Origin: Anatilimnocola floriformis
Lineage (GTDB): Bacteria > Planctomycetota > Planctomycetia > Pirellulales > Pirellulaceae
Length of the DNA: 64,000 nucleotides
Reading direction: 5' to 3'
NCBI RefSeq assembly: GCF_024256385.1
Contig: NZ_JAMLFW010000002.1
Coordinates: forward strand, 2,125,188-2,189,187
Both the position numbers and the translations under genes were made by a program. Below, piece after piece: positions 33,767 through 42,011 of the stretch. The notes beneath the pieces were generated by a model that saw only the letters and a program-made list of their open reading frames with translations, made no database searches and was not told where the DNA came from. The first letter of the stretch is position 1, and each line of letters begins with the position of its first letter.

Positions 33767-33924
33767 GGAGGTTCTCACATTCAGGAGTAATGAGTCGCGA
33801 TGTGAATTGTCCGGCAGCCGACATTACATCGCAACAATGTTCGCTAGCAAACGGTTGCATTGCTCTGGACGATCAACTCGATCTGTATACAATCGCATGA
33901 GTCCGGGCGATGCAAGGAGGTCAC

Positions 33925-34872
33925 ATGCAGTGCAAATGGGCCCTTCGATGGGCTGCCCTTCAGTGGGCGAGGCGGGCAGTGCTTGTCGCGCTGGTAGTGT
34001 TTGCAGGAAGCTTCTCTCTTCCAAACTGTTGTTTTGCCGTTGATCCTTCGCCAGTGAATATGACTGAGCGAGCCATTGCGAATGTCTTGGGTTTGCCGCA
34101 GGGAGCAATGGCCGGCGGCGGCACCTTGATGGTGTGCGGCGGCGGGGCGTTGCCCGAAGAAGTCTACGACGAGTTCGTCAGACTCGCCGGCGGACCGAAG
34201 AGCCGATTGGTGCTCATTCCCTCGGCTCATCCTTACGAGAGCGCCGAAGAAATGCGAGCGCGTTTCAACGGCTGGCTCGATTATCCGACGGCTTCGTTTC
34301 ACTTCCTCGATGCGGCGACGCGTGAAGAAGCGGAGTCCGAAGAATTTGCCAAGCCACTCGCCGACGCCACGGGCGTGTGGATGAGCGGCGGAGCGCAAGG
34401 CCGTCTGGCCGATCTGTATAAAGGGACGCGCGTCGAAGCGTACCTGCAAAAGATGCTGGAGCGCGGCGGCGTGATTGGTGGCACGAGCGCGGGCGCGGCC
34501 ATCATGTCGCAAACGATGATTCGCTACGGCACGAGTCGCGAAGCCGTGCTCGACAACGGCTTTGGTTTGCTCTCGGGCGCGGTCGTCGATCAGCACTTTA
34601 CCGAGCGAGCCCGGCACACCCGGTTGCTGGGGGCGCTGCGAGAAAATCCGCAGAAGATCGGCCTCGGCGTGGATGAGCAAACCGCGCTCATCATCCAAGC
34701 CAATAAGGTTCGCGTGCTGGGACAGAACCGCGCGACGCTGATCATGCCGGCGCCGAATCGCACGATGTCGCTGTATCTGCTTGGCAGTGGTGAAGGAGCC
34801 GAGTTCGTGCGGCGGGATGAAGAAGCCGATTCGCCGTTGAGTTTGCTGCTGAGTGACTTGGCGAAGAAGTAA
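33925..34872 (+). CDS. Cyanophycinase-like S51 peptidase, exported
   Basis: 315 residues. The start at 33925 is fixed by AAGGAGG 5 bases upstream (an ATG at 33910 is in frame but has no ribosome site). An N-terminal hydrophobic segment (RAVLVALVVFAGSFSLPNCCF) suggests export. The fold matches S51: nucleophile Ser188 in GGTSAGAAIM, PSAHPYES upstream and DQHFTERARHTRLL after. Cyanophycinases cut multi-L-arginyl-poly-L-aspartate; other S51 members are aspartyl dipeptidases or related peptidases, so the substrate is open. Confidence 0.87.
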   Translation: MQCKWALRWAALQWARRAVLVALVVFAGSFSLPNCCFAVDPSPVNMTERAIANVLGLPQGAMAGGGTLMVCGGGALPEEVYDEFVRLAGGPKSRLVLIPSAHPYESAEEMRARFNGWLDYPTASFHFLDAATREEAESEEFAKPLADATGVWMSGGAQGRLADLYKGTRVEAYLQKMLERGGVIGGTSAGAAIMSQTMIRYGTSREAVLDNGFGLLSGAVVDQHFTERARHTRLLGALRENPQKIGLGVDEQTALIIQANKVRVLGQNRATLIMPAPNRTMSLYLLGSGEGAEFVRRDEEADSPLSLLLSDLAKK

Positions 34873-34910
34873 GCTTGGGGACGTTGGCTGATTCTCGCCG
34901 GCAGGGAAAC

Positions 34911-34993
34911 GTAGTCCGAAGCCATGCTTCGGACGAATCGCAAACGTCGCCCGAGTGATGTTGTCCCTCATTCGAAGCATGGCTTCGAACTAC
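34911..34993. repeat. Inverted pair of palindromes (CCGAAGCCATGCTTCGG type), family F
   Basis: Left palindrome 34911-34934 (GTAGTCCGAAGCCATGCTTC, with CCGAAGC pairing GCTTCGG) and right palindrome 34971-34993 (TTCGAAGC-ATG-GCTTCGAA then CTAC) are inverted near-copies 36 bases apart. It sits between convergent genes. Same design as families C, D, H and I. Confidence 0.82.
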
Positions 34994-35015
34994 GGGATCC
35001 TGACATCGCGAACGG

Positions 35016-36119
35016 CTATGGCAACCATTTTTTGATCATGGCGGCGGCGACATCGTCGCAACCTTTGGTGGCCGCTTCGCCGCCGATGTTCGCAGCGCTG
35101 ATCACGCCGAATTGCTTGTTCGGCGCGAGCCACATCACGGCGTACCACATGGTGTTCGAGCCGTTGTGATTCAGCGCTTTGCCGCCAGCCCACGGGCGAT
35201 CGACCACGACCCAGCCGCAGGCATAGTCGCCGCCAGGAGCGGGCGTGTGCAGTCGCTGCAGCGTTTCGGGCTTGAGAAGTTGCGGCACTTCTTTGCTTTG
35301 CAAATGCAGTTGCACATAGCTGGCGAAATCGGGAAGGCTGCAATGCACGCGGCCAGCGGGGCCGATGGCGGGCGGATTGTCGCCTTGCGAGGGCTTCTTC
35401 TCATTCTTGGCCAGCGTGTGTCCCCAGGGTTGCTGCACTTTGCCGATGACGCCGGGGGGACCGAAGCCGGCCGATTTCATTTTGAGAGGCTTGAAGAGTT
35501 GCTCGGCGATGAGGTCCTCCCAAGGTTTGCCGCCGACTTTTTCGAGCATCGCGCCAACGATCGTGTAGCCCTGATTGGAATAGATCATTTTGCTGCCGGG
35601 CGACGCGGCGGGCTTTTCGGCGAGCACGGCGGTGATGAATTCCCGGCGCTGCGCGGCGACGGATCCCTTCTCCTGCCAGGCCCGCGACCAAGCCGCGGCA
35701 GGTGGTTCGGTGGGAACACCGCCGCGGTTTTGCAGGAGTTGTTCGACCGTCACGGCAGCGTATTCGGGCTGCATTTTCGCTTTCAGATCGGGAAAAGTTT
35801 CGCCGATGGTGGTATCCCAGCGCAACTTGCCTTGATCGATGTAGATGCCTGCCAGCGTGGCCGTCATCGATTTGGTGCACGAGCCAATGTGAAACTTGTC
35901 GGCCGTGGTGACCGGCGTTTTGTCTCCGCTCTTTCGCACGCCAACGGCGGCTTGATCGCAAACTTTGCCATCCTTGATGACGATCGTCGCGAGCGCGGGG
36001 AGATCGTGCTTGCTGCGAATCGTTTCGAGTATCTCAGCGGTTTCGGCGGCTGACGACACCGATGCGAATAGAGCCAGGCACCAGCCCATGAAAAAGAAAC
36101 TTGACCAATTAGTGTACAT
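35016..36119 (-). CDS. Secreted beta-lactamase-like serine hydrolase (class C/esterase type)
   Basis: 367 residues from the ATG at 36119, which gives a signal peptide (MYTNWSSFFFMGWCLALFASVSSAAETA). Catalytic motifs of the beta-lactamase/transpeptidase superfamily are present: SxxK in HIGSCTKSM, YxN in IYSNQGYTIV and the third motif near LNHNGSNTMW. PF00144 proteins include esterases, D-aminopeptidases and class C beta-lactamases; planctomycetes carry many of unknown substrate. The putative -10-like TATTAT lies directly before the start. The upstream 437-base gap separates it from the divergent DUF1549 gene. Confidence 0.85.
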   Translation of the reverse strand: MYTNWSSFFFMGWCLALFASVSSAAETAEILETIRSKHDLPALATIVIKDGKVCDQAAVGVRKSGDKTPVTTADKFHIGSCTKSMTATLAGIYIDQGKLRWDTTIGETFPDLKAKMQPEYAAVTVEQLLQNRGGVPTEPPAAAWSRAWQEKGSVAAQRREFITAVLAEKPAASPGSKMIYSNQGYTIVGAMLEKVGGKPWEDLIAEQLFKPLKMKSAGFGPPGVIGKVQQPWGHTLAKNEKKPSQGDNPPAIGPAGRVHCSLPDFASYVQLHLQSKEVPQLLKPETLQRLHTPAPGGDYACGWVVVDRPWAGGKALNHNGSNTMWYAVMWLAPNKQFGVISAANIGGEAATKGCDDVAAAMIKKWLP

Positions 36120-36556
36120 GTGTATAATATCCTGCGTCGTTGAGCGGGAGAGGTTGCGCGCTGGCGGCAGGGAATGAATGTTGTTGGTCGGTGGCGAAAC
36201 TGTTGTACGAGCGATTTGGAAGTGTTGTGAGCAATACAGCCAAGAATAAGGGTTTGCGTCCGAACAGCTTCCGGCAATCTGTTGCTCCGCAAGAGCTTCG
36301 GTTGTCGGCCTGGTGCGCAAGAGATTGAGAATGAGTTGTTGTGAAAGTGTTGTATAAAAACTGCGATACTGAAGCCTGTTTTGTGCGTAATTGTCGATCA
36401 GTATTAGGGTTGAGACAGATTCAAATTGTGCCAACAACTGTTGTGAAGGTGGTAGCCGATGGCTGTTAAGGGAAAGCCTATGCGGCCGGGAGCCGAGTTT
36501 GGCGAATGACTAGCGTAACGCTTACAATCGGTGGGAACTAGTTTGGAGGATTGCCG
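36120..36556. other. 437-base divergent promoter region, A/T-rich with many TGTTGT words
   Basis: No gene is credible here. The DNA is markedly more A/T-rich than its neighbours and repeats TGTTGT/GTTGTG at least eight times (for instance near 36180, 36200, 36226, 36341 and 36437). It contains the DUF1549 promoter candidate at its right end. The TGTTGT clustering is not explained; it could be protein-binding sites or a remnant of foreign DNA. Confidence 0.5.
36499..36528 (+). promoter_or_regulatory. Candidate promoter of the DUF1549/DUF1553 gene
   Basis: TTGGCG (36499-36504), 18 bases, TACAAT (36523-36528). The -10 matches 5 of 6 and the -35 matches 4 of 6 of the consensus. The leader would be about 20 bases, with the ribosome site GGAGGA in it. 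Confidence 0.45.
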
Positions 36557-38140
36557 ATGCTCTCCCATTTGCTGCTCTCTCGTGTTTCAGGCTTGGTGGC
36601 GCTGTTTATTGTCGCGGCGTGCGTTGCGGTCCGGGCGGACGAAAGTGAACGAGCCGACCGTGAGCAGGCCCGTGCCGAAATAGTTCGCAAGGTCGATGAG
36701 CGAATCGATGCCGCCCTCGTGCGCGCAAAGATCGTCGCGGCGGAACAGGCCGAAGATGCGGAGTTTGTGCGGCGGGCTTATCTCGATCTGACGGGCTCGG
36801 TGCCGCGAGTGGCCGATGCTCGGAAGTTTCTTGCCGATCAACGGGCCGACAAGCGAGCGCGGTTGATCGAGGATTTGCTCACATCGCCTGCGCATGCCAA
36901 TCATCTGGCCAATTTGTGGCGGTCGATCATGCTGCCGGGCGGCGTGAATGTGGAGCAGATCAACAGCGTGGTGGGGGTGCAAAATTGGCTGCGGCAGCGG
37001 TTTGTCGAGAATCTGCGGTATGACAATCTGGTGTCGGAGTTGCTGGTGGCCACGGCGGGGGATGATGCGGGGCCGGCGCTGTATTACACATCGCTCGAAC
37101 TCGCGCCGGAGAAACTGGCATCGAGCACGGCGCGGATTTTTCTCGGCTTGCAGATTGAATGTGCCGAGTGCCACGACCATCCGTTTGATAAATGGAAGCA
37201 GCGTGACTTTTGGGGTTATGCTTCGTTCTTTGCCCAGTTGCAACGGCCCGACGCCAATGCGCCGGGGATGCAGGCGCGACTGGTCGATATCGATCGAGGC
37301 GATGTAAAGATTCCGAATTCGGAAGAGATCGTGTTGCCGAAGTTTCCCAGTGGTGGCGCGCCGGGCGCCGAAGAGCTTGGCACGCGGCGGATGAAGCTCG
37401 CGGTGTGGATGGCCTCGCGCGATAATCCATATCTGGCGCGGGCGGCAGTGAATCGGGCCTGGTCGGTGCTGTTTGGTCGCGGCCTGGTTGAGCCCGTCGA
37501 CGACATTGGCCCGCACAACGCGGCATCGCATCCGGAGTTGTTCGACGAGCTGACGCAGTACTTTATCGAGAGTGGTTTTGATCTGCGCGAGCTGTTTCGC
37601 ACGATCGCCATGACGCAGGCGTATCAGCGGACGAGTCGCTGGACTTCCGCGCCGCCACCGGTGGAGTTGTATGCACAAATGCCGGTGAAGGCGCTCAGCG
37701 CCGAGCAGTTGTATGACTCGCTCAATCGGGTTTTGGCTCGTCGCGGCGCGGGGCAGATGCCGGGTTTGAATGTGCGCAGTTCGCTGCTCGATCCGCAGCG
37801 GCAGCAATTTCTCATCAAGATGCAAGGGCAAGGGCGATCGCCGCTCGATTACCAAGCCGGTGTGCTGCAGGCGCTCACGCTTTTGAATGGCGCTGATCTG
37901 ACGGAGGCAACGACGGCGGAGCGCGGGCCGTTGTTGCTCGCGCTCGATTCGCCGCTGTTTGCCGAAGGGGATCGGTTGGAAACGATGTTTCTGGCGACGC
38001 TCACGCGCACGCCATCGTCGCCGGAGCGGGAGTTGTTTTTGAAGCACGTCAACAGCCGTTCGCCGAGTGAAAAAGGAAAGGCTTGGAGTGATGTGTTGTG
38101 GGCGTTGCTCAACACGGCGGAGTTTGCGACGAATCACTGA
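36557..38140 (+). CDS. DUF1549/DUF1553-domain secreted protein
   Basis: 527 residues; ATG at 36557 with GGAGGA just upstream. Signal peptide followed by DUF1549 (FVRRAYLDLTGSVPRVADARKFLAD and LANLWRSIMLPGG) and the planctomycete signature ECAECHDHPFDKWKQRDFWG, then DUF1553 (ARAAVNRAWSVLFGRGLVEPVDDIG, SGFDLRELFRTIAMTQAYQRTS). The C-H motif in CAECHDHP is probably a metal or haem-related site, though a real CxxCH haem-binding cytochrome is not attached here. Planctomycetes have dozens of these, thought to act on polysaccharides together with partner sulfatase or hydrolase families; no such partner is adjacent. Confidence 0.92.
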   Translation: MLSHLLLSRVSGLVALFIVAACVAVRADESERADREQARAEIVRKVDERIDAALVRAKIVAAEQAEDAEFVRRAYLDLTGSVPRVADARKFLADQRADKRARLIEDLLTSPAHANHLANLWRSIMLPGGVNVEQINSVVGVQNWLRQRFVENLRYDNLVSELLVATAGDDAGPALYYTSLELAPEKLASSTARIFLGLQIECAECHDHPFDKWKQRDFWGYASFFAQLQRPDANAPGMQARLVDIDRGDVKIPNSEEIVLPKFPSGGAPGAEELGTRRMKLAVWMASRDNPYLARAAVNRAWSVLFGRGLVEPVDDIGPHNAASHPELFDELTQYFIESGFDLRELFRTIAMTQAYQRTSRWTSAPPPVELYAQMPVKALSAEQLYDSLNRVLARRGAGQMPGLNVRSSLLDPQRQQFLIKMQGQGRSPLDYQAGVLQALTLLNGADLTEATTAERGPLLLALDSPLFAEGDRLETMFLATLTRTPSSPERELFLKHVNSRSPSEKGKAWSDVLWALLNTAEFATNH

Positions 38141-38285
38141 GTTGTCGAAGTGAGTTCGCCCGATGGTTGGAGCCGCCACGTATTGCCAGAATGGCCCTTG
38201 GGCTGCGGTTAGAATGGCCGGCTTCGGTTGCGGCTCAGCACTGGCTGGGCCAGTGGCACACACAGGAAAAATTGAAAAGCTCTCC

Positions 38286-38939
38286 ATGGCTCGTATTCTC
38301 ATTACCTCTGGTCCCACGCGGCAGTATCTCGATCCTGTGCGTTATCTCACCAATGGCAGTAGCGGCCGGATGGGGAAGGCGCTGGCGCAGGCGGCGCTCG
38401 ATCTGGGGCATGAAGTTGTCGTGATTAGTGGGCCGGTGAATGTGGATTATCCGGCTGGTGCGCGAGTCGTTCCGATTATTTCGACGGAAGATCTTTTGAA
38501 AGCATCGCGTGACGAGTTCGCGCGGTGCGATGGTGTGATCGGGGCGGCAGCGCCGTGCGACTATCGGCCGATGCAGGTGGAGGAGCACAAGATTGCCAAG
38601 AACGGCCAACCGTTGTTGTTGCAGTTGGTCGAAACGCCGGACGTGATTGCCACGCTCGGCAGCGAGAAGCGGCGGAATCAGTGGGTGGTTGGTTTTGCGC
38701 TCGAGACCGATGATGCGCGGTTCAAGGCGATTACGAAGCTCGAGAAAAAGCACTGCGACTTGATTGTGCTCAACGGCCCGACGGCGATGGATGCGGGTGA
38801 CAACGAAGTGGAGATGCTCAATCACGCGGGAGAAGTGGTGCTCGCGGCGAATGGTTCGAAGGACGAAGTTGCGAAACGGATTTTGCAAGTGATTCAGGCG
38901 CAACTAATCGACGTTTTTTCGGCGGCGGTGTCCGAATAG
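38286..38939 (+). CDS. coaB: Phosphopantothenate--cysteine ligase (CoaB domain, stand-alone)
   Basis: 217 residues, ATG at 38286. Ligates cysteine to 4-phosphopantothenate in coenzyme A synthesis. Motifs match CoaB: ITSGPTRQYLDPVRYLTNGS and SSGRMGKALAQAALDLGHEV, then VIGAAAPCDYRP, NQWVVGFALETDD and LIVLNGP. Most bacteria fuse CoaB to the decarboxylase CoaC; here the CoaC half is missing in and around the gene, so a separate coaC should exist elsewhere. The gene lies 146 bases after the DUF1549 stop. Confidence 0.85.
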   Translation: MARILITSGPTRQYLDPVRYLTNGSSGRMGKALAQAALDLGHEVVVISGPVNVDYPAGARVVPIISTEDLLKASRDEFARCDGVIGAAAPCDYRPMQVEEHKIAKNGQPLLLQLVETPDVIATLGSEKRRNQWVVGFALETDDARFKAITKLEKKHCDLIVLNGPTAMDAGDNEVEMLNHAGEVVLAANGSKDEVAKRILQVIQAQLIDVFSAAVSE

Positions 38940-39298
38940 TTGGCAACTTGAGACGGTCTTGTCTCTGGGGCAAATTTGCATTCCTCATTGGCAAACTCTG
39001 CCGATGAGGACGGATAGCGATTGGCAGAATGAGGCTCGGCGGAACCTTGTTCGCAGGTTGTTGCTGCGACTACGCAGGCTGCATATTCGCAGTAGCGGTC
39101 CCGCCCCAGATTTGCTATTTCACGCCAATCGCCACTGCATAACCCTGCTCGCGCTTGTCAGTTGGCATAACAGTTGCCAAATTGGGGAAACCTGTGCTTT
39201 GCGACCTTGCGCCCACCTATTCTGCCAATGACTTTGTCGTTGGCTGCTCAAAAGTTGGGCAGTTCATTCACAGCACGCGTCCCAGCGGAGGGTCAGTG
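38940..39298. other. 359-base region upstream of the amidoligase locus
   Basis: No gene is credible. The region repeats TTGGCA/TGCCAA words (near 38940, 38990, 39022, 39163, 39175 and 39226), some in inverted orientation. It contains the sigma-54-like promoter at 39163-39177 and ends in the GGAGGG ribosome site of the ATP-grasp gene. Confidence 0.55.
39163..39177 (+). promoter_or_regulatory. Sigma-54-type (-24/-12) promoter candidate for the amidoligase locus
   Basis: TGGCAT-N5-TTGC with GG and GC exactly 10 bases apart, as in the RpoN consensus TGGCAC-N5-TTGC. It also forms the inverted repeat TTGGCA-N7-TGCCAA, which alternatively could bind a repressor. The start codon is 122 bases downstream. 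The upstream TTGGCA cluster could hold activator sites. Confidence 0.5.
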
Positions 39299-40801
39299 AT
39301 GGATTTTAGTGCGTATCAGACGGACGAATTCTACGACGAGATGTTCGAGGCCCCTGGTCGGCCTCGGGAGCGGAGCCAACATCTGGTTAGTCGGCTCCAA
39401 TCTCTTTCGGCCGGCGAACTGCAGCGCCGCCAAAAATCGGCTGAGCTCGCACTCCTCAACATGGGGATTACGTTCAACGTCTACGGCCACGAAGCCGGGA
39501 CCGAAAAAGTGTGGCCGTTCGACCTAGTTCCGCGCATCATCGAGGGTGGCGAATGGGACATGATCGAGCGGGGGCTGAAGCAGCGCATCACCGCGCTGAA
39601 TATGTTCATCGACGACGTGTATAACGCGCAGTATTGCGTGCGCGACAAAGCCGTTCCCGAATGGCTGATTGCCTCGGCGAAAAATCTGCTAGGTCCGTGT
39701 CGCGGCATGACACCGCCGAAGGGAATTTGGTGCCACATCACCGGCACCGATCTCGTTCGCGATACGAACGGCCAGATGTATGTGCTGGAGGATAATCTCC
39801 GCTGCCCATCGGGCGTGTCGTACGTGCTCGAAAACCGCGAGATCATGAAGCGGACTTTTCCGCAGGGCTTTGACGGCTTCAGCGTGCTGCCGGTCGAAGA
39901 CTATCCCGATCGTTTGCTCGATATGCTGCAGCACATCGCGCCGCAGGGCGTGACCGATCCGAATGTAGTGGTGCTCACGCCCGGCATTTACAACAGCGCT
40001 TATTTCGAACATTGTTTCCTCGCGCAGCGGATGGGCGTCGAACTCGTGCAGGGTTCCGACCTATGCGTGCTGAACGGCCATGTGTGGATGCGCACGACGA
40101 AGGGGCTGGAACGCGTCGACGTGATTTATCGCCGCATCGACGATGAGTTCCTCGATCCGAAAACCTTTCGGGCCGATTCGACGCTCGGTGTGCCCGGTTT
40201 GATGGATGTCTATCGCGCAGGACGCGTTGCTCTGGCGAATGCGCCGGGCACGGGTGTGGCCGATGACAAAGCGGTTTACGCTTTTGTTCCCGACATCATC
40301 AAGTTCTATTTGGGCGAAGATGTGATTCTGCCCAACGTGCCGACGTTTGTCTGCGGTGAAGACAAACAGTGCGAACACGTGCTGATGAACATGGAAAAGC
40401 TGGTCATCAAGCCAGCCAATGAATCGGGCGGTTACGGCATCTTGCTCGGACCGCGAGCGAGCAAAGCCGAGATCGATAAGTATCGCGATGTGATTCGCGC
40501 CAACCCGCGCAATTACGTCGCTCAGCCGATGCTCGGCCTGTCGCGCGTGCCGACGATTGTCGAGGATCATTTCGAGGGTCGACATGTCGACCTGCGGCCG
40601 TATATTCTCTACGGCAAGGATATTTTCGTCCTTCCCGGTGGCCTGACGCGGGTGGCCTTGCGAAAGAATTCGCTAGTGGTCAACTCTTCGCAAGGTGGCG
40701 GCAGCAAGGATACTTGGGTGCTGCGAAACGGCTACAACGGTGGACGGTTCCAAACACAAAAGCAAACCTTGAGCGGCCAGTCGCAGTATCAAACGAGCTA
40801 A
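39299..40801 (+). CDS. Circularly permuted ATP-grasp amidoligase (COG2308 type)
   Basis: 500 residues; ATG at 39299 with GGAGGG upstream. Family knowledge: such ATP-grasps join a carboxylate to an amine and occur with alpha-E and transglutaminase genes in loci predicted to make or attach peptide-like groups. Sequence: the conserved stretch [20 protein letters not shown], then the catalytic-core motifs [20 protein letters not shown] (acidic and Asn metal ligands), [18 protein letters not shown] (Lys plus Gly-rich nucleotide loop) and [12 protein letters not shown]. All are intact, so this copy is probably active. It heads a four-gene run on the plus strand. Confidence 0.92.
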   Translation: MDFSAYQTDEFYDEMFEAPGRPRERSQHLVSRLQSLSAGELQRRQKSAELALLNMGITFNVYGHEAGTEKVWPFDLVPRIIEGGEWDMIERGLKQRITALNMFIDDVYNAQYCVRDKAVPEWLIASAKNLLGPCRGMTPPKGIWCHITGTDLVRDTNGQMYVLEDNLRCPSGVSYVLENREIMKRTFPQGFDGFSVLPVEDYPDRLLDMLQHIAPQGVTDPNVVVLTPGIYNSAYFEHCFLAQRMGVELVQGSDLCVLNGHVWMRTTKGLERVDVIYRRIDDEFLDPKTFRADSTLGVPGLMDVYRAGRVALANAPGTGVADDKAVYAFVPDIIKFYLGEDVILPNVPTFVCGEDKQCEHVLMNMEKLVIKPANESGGYGILLGPRASKAEIDKYRDVIRANPRNYVAQPMLGLSRVPTIVEDHFEGRHVDLRPYILYGKDIFVLPGGLTRVALRKNSLVVNSSQGGGSKDTWVLRNGYNGGRFQTQKQTLSGQSQYQTS

Positions 40802-40808
40802 GCAGTAA

Positions 40809-40897
40809 GGCAATTGCAGATTTCAGATTGCAGATTAAAAATGCGGGTTGAGGATTCTTGCCTTCAATCTGCAATCAAAAATCTGCCATCGGCAATT
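40809..40897. repeat. Hairpin repeat within the amidoligase operon, family G
   Basis: Left arm 40809-40836 (GGCAATTGCAGATTTCAGAT...) and right arm 40865-40897 (CAATCTGCAATCAAAAATCT...) are imperfect inverted copies, each with internal CAGATT/AATCTG direct repeats. The style resembles family A at 1425 and 5665. It lies 7 bases after the ATP-grasp stop and 14 bases before the alpha-E start, so it may partly terminate, attenuate or cut the transcript and lower expression of the downstream genes. Confidence 0.7.
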
Positions 40898-40911
40898 CCC
40901 AGGCGGGGGAC

Positions 40912-41886
40912 ATGTTAAGTCGAGTCGCAGATTCCATCTTTTGGATGAGCCGTTGCATCGAACGGGCGCAGAACGTTGCGCGGTTCATCAATGTCAATCT
41001 CAAGCTCTCGATCGAGCTCGGCGCAGCCACGCACAACCAGTGGTCGCCGCTGATCTACACGACCGGCGATCAAGAACGCTTCGAAGAGCTCTACGGCGAG
41101 TACAACCAGCGGAACGTCATCGACTTTCTTGCCTTCGATTCGAACAACGGCAACTCGATTATCTCGTGCCTCCGCGCCGCTCGCGAAAACGCCCGCACGG
41201 TCCGCGAAATGATCTCGTCGATGATGTGGGAAGAGCTCAACAAGTTCTTCCTCAGCGTGCGGGCCGCAGCCAACGACCAGACGATCCTCGAAAGCCCCTA
41301 CGAGTTCTTCAATCAGATCATTCTGGCCAGCCATCTGGTCGAAGGGATCACCGACGGCACGATGTCGCACGGCGAGCCGTGGCACTTCGCGCATCTCGGC
41401 CGTATGCTCGAACGGGCCGATAAGACCTCGCGCATTCTCGATGTGAAGTACTTCATCCTGCTCCCCAACGTTGGCGATGTGGGGACCAACATCGACACGA
41501 TTCAGTGGGGCGCGTTGTTGGAATCGGCCAGCGCCTTGGAAATGTATCGTAAGCGGCATGGGCGGATTTCGCCCGAAGATGTCGCCGAGTTTTTGATTCT
41601 CGATCGGGAATTTCCCCGCGCGATGCATCACTGCCTGATCGAAGCCGAAAAGTCGCTGAATGCCATCTTCGGCCGGCGCGACGACCGCATCTACAACTCT
41701 GCCGAACAACGGCTGGGGCGGTTGCGGGCGGATGTGAACTATTCGCAGATCCGCGAAATTATCGACGGCGGGCTGCACGAGTTCATCGACGACTTCCAGG
41801 TCAAGTTGAACGCCGTCGGCGCCGCGATTCACGAGACGTTTTTCGCGGAACCACCGGCATCTTCGTTAGAGATGTCGACTCAATGA
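40912..41886 (+). CDS. Alpha-E domain protein (COG2307 type)
   Basis: 324 residues; ATG at 40912 with GGGGGA upstream. All-alpha protein beginning with the typical MLSRVADSIFWMSRCIERAQNVARFINVN, followed by REMISSMMWEELNKFFL, THLVEGI-type (ASHLVEGITDGTMSHGEPWHF) and LGRMLERADKTSRILDVKYF. Alpha-E domains occur almost only next to the circularly permuted ATP-grasp and transglutaminase; they are thought to be substrate- or product-binding partners. It is the free-standing counterpart of the domain fused in the next gene. Confidence 0.9.
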   Translation: MLSRVADSIFWMSRCIERAQNVARFINVNLKLSIELGAATHNQWSPLIYTTGDQERFEELYGEYNQRNVIDFLAFDSNNGNSIISCLRAARENARTVREMISSMMWEELNKFFLSVRAAANDQTILESPYEFFNQIILASHLVEGITDGTMSHGEPWHFAHLGRMLERADKTSRILDVKYFILLPNVGDVGTNIDTIQWGALLESASALEMYRKRHGRISPEDVAEFLILDREFPRAMHHCLIEAEKSLNAIFGRRDDRIYNSAEQRLGRLRADVNYSQIREIIDGGLHEFIDDFQVKLNAVGAAIHETFFAEPPASSLEMSTQ

Positions 41887-42011
41887 CCATAGATTCTGGT
41901 CGGTTGCCGGCTCGGTAGCAATCTGCTCTTGTCCGGCGTTCGCTATCACCCTTATGCTGGCAGTCACGTAAGTCGGTCGCTGTTCCCGCCAACATCTCTT
42001 TCCAGAAAACT

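Noticed and set aside
36105..36135. TATTAT-based promoter directly before the beta-lactamase-like gene
   Set aside because: No acceptable -35 at 16-18 bases upstream; not called as a promoter.
36587..38317. 576-residue minus-strand frame over the DUF1549/1553 gene
   Set aside because: The plus-strand protein has all family motifs; this frame does not.
40809..40897. CRISPR-like reading of repeated CAGATT units
   Set aside because: The units are short, uneven and arranged as an inverted repeat, without regular spacers.
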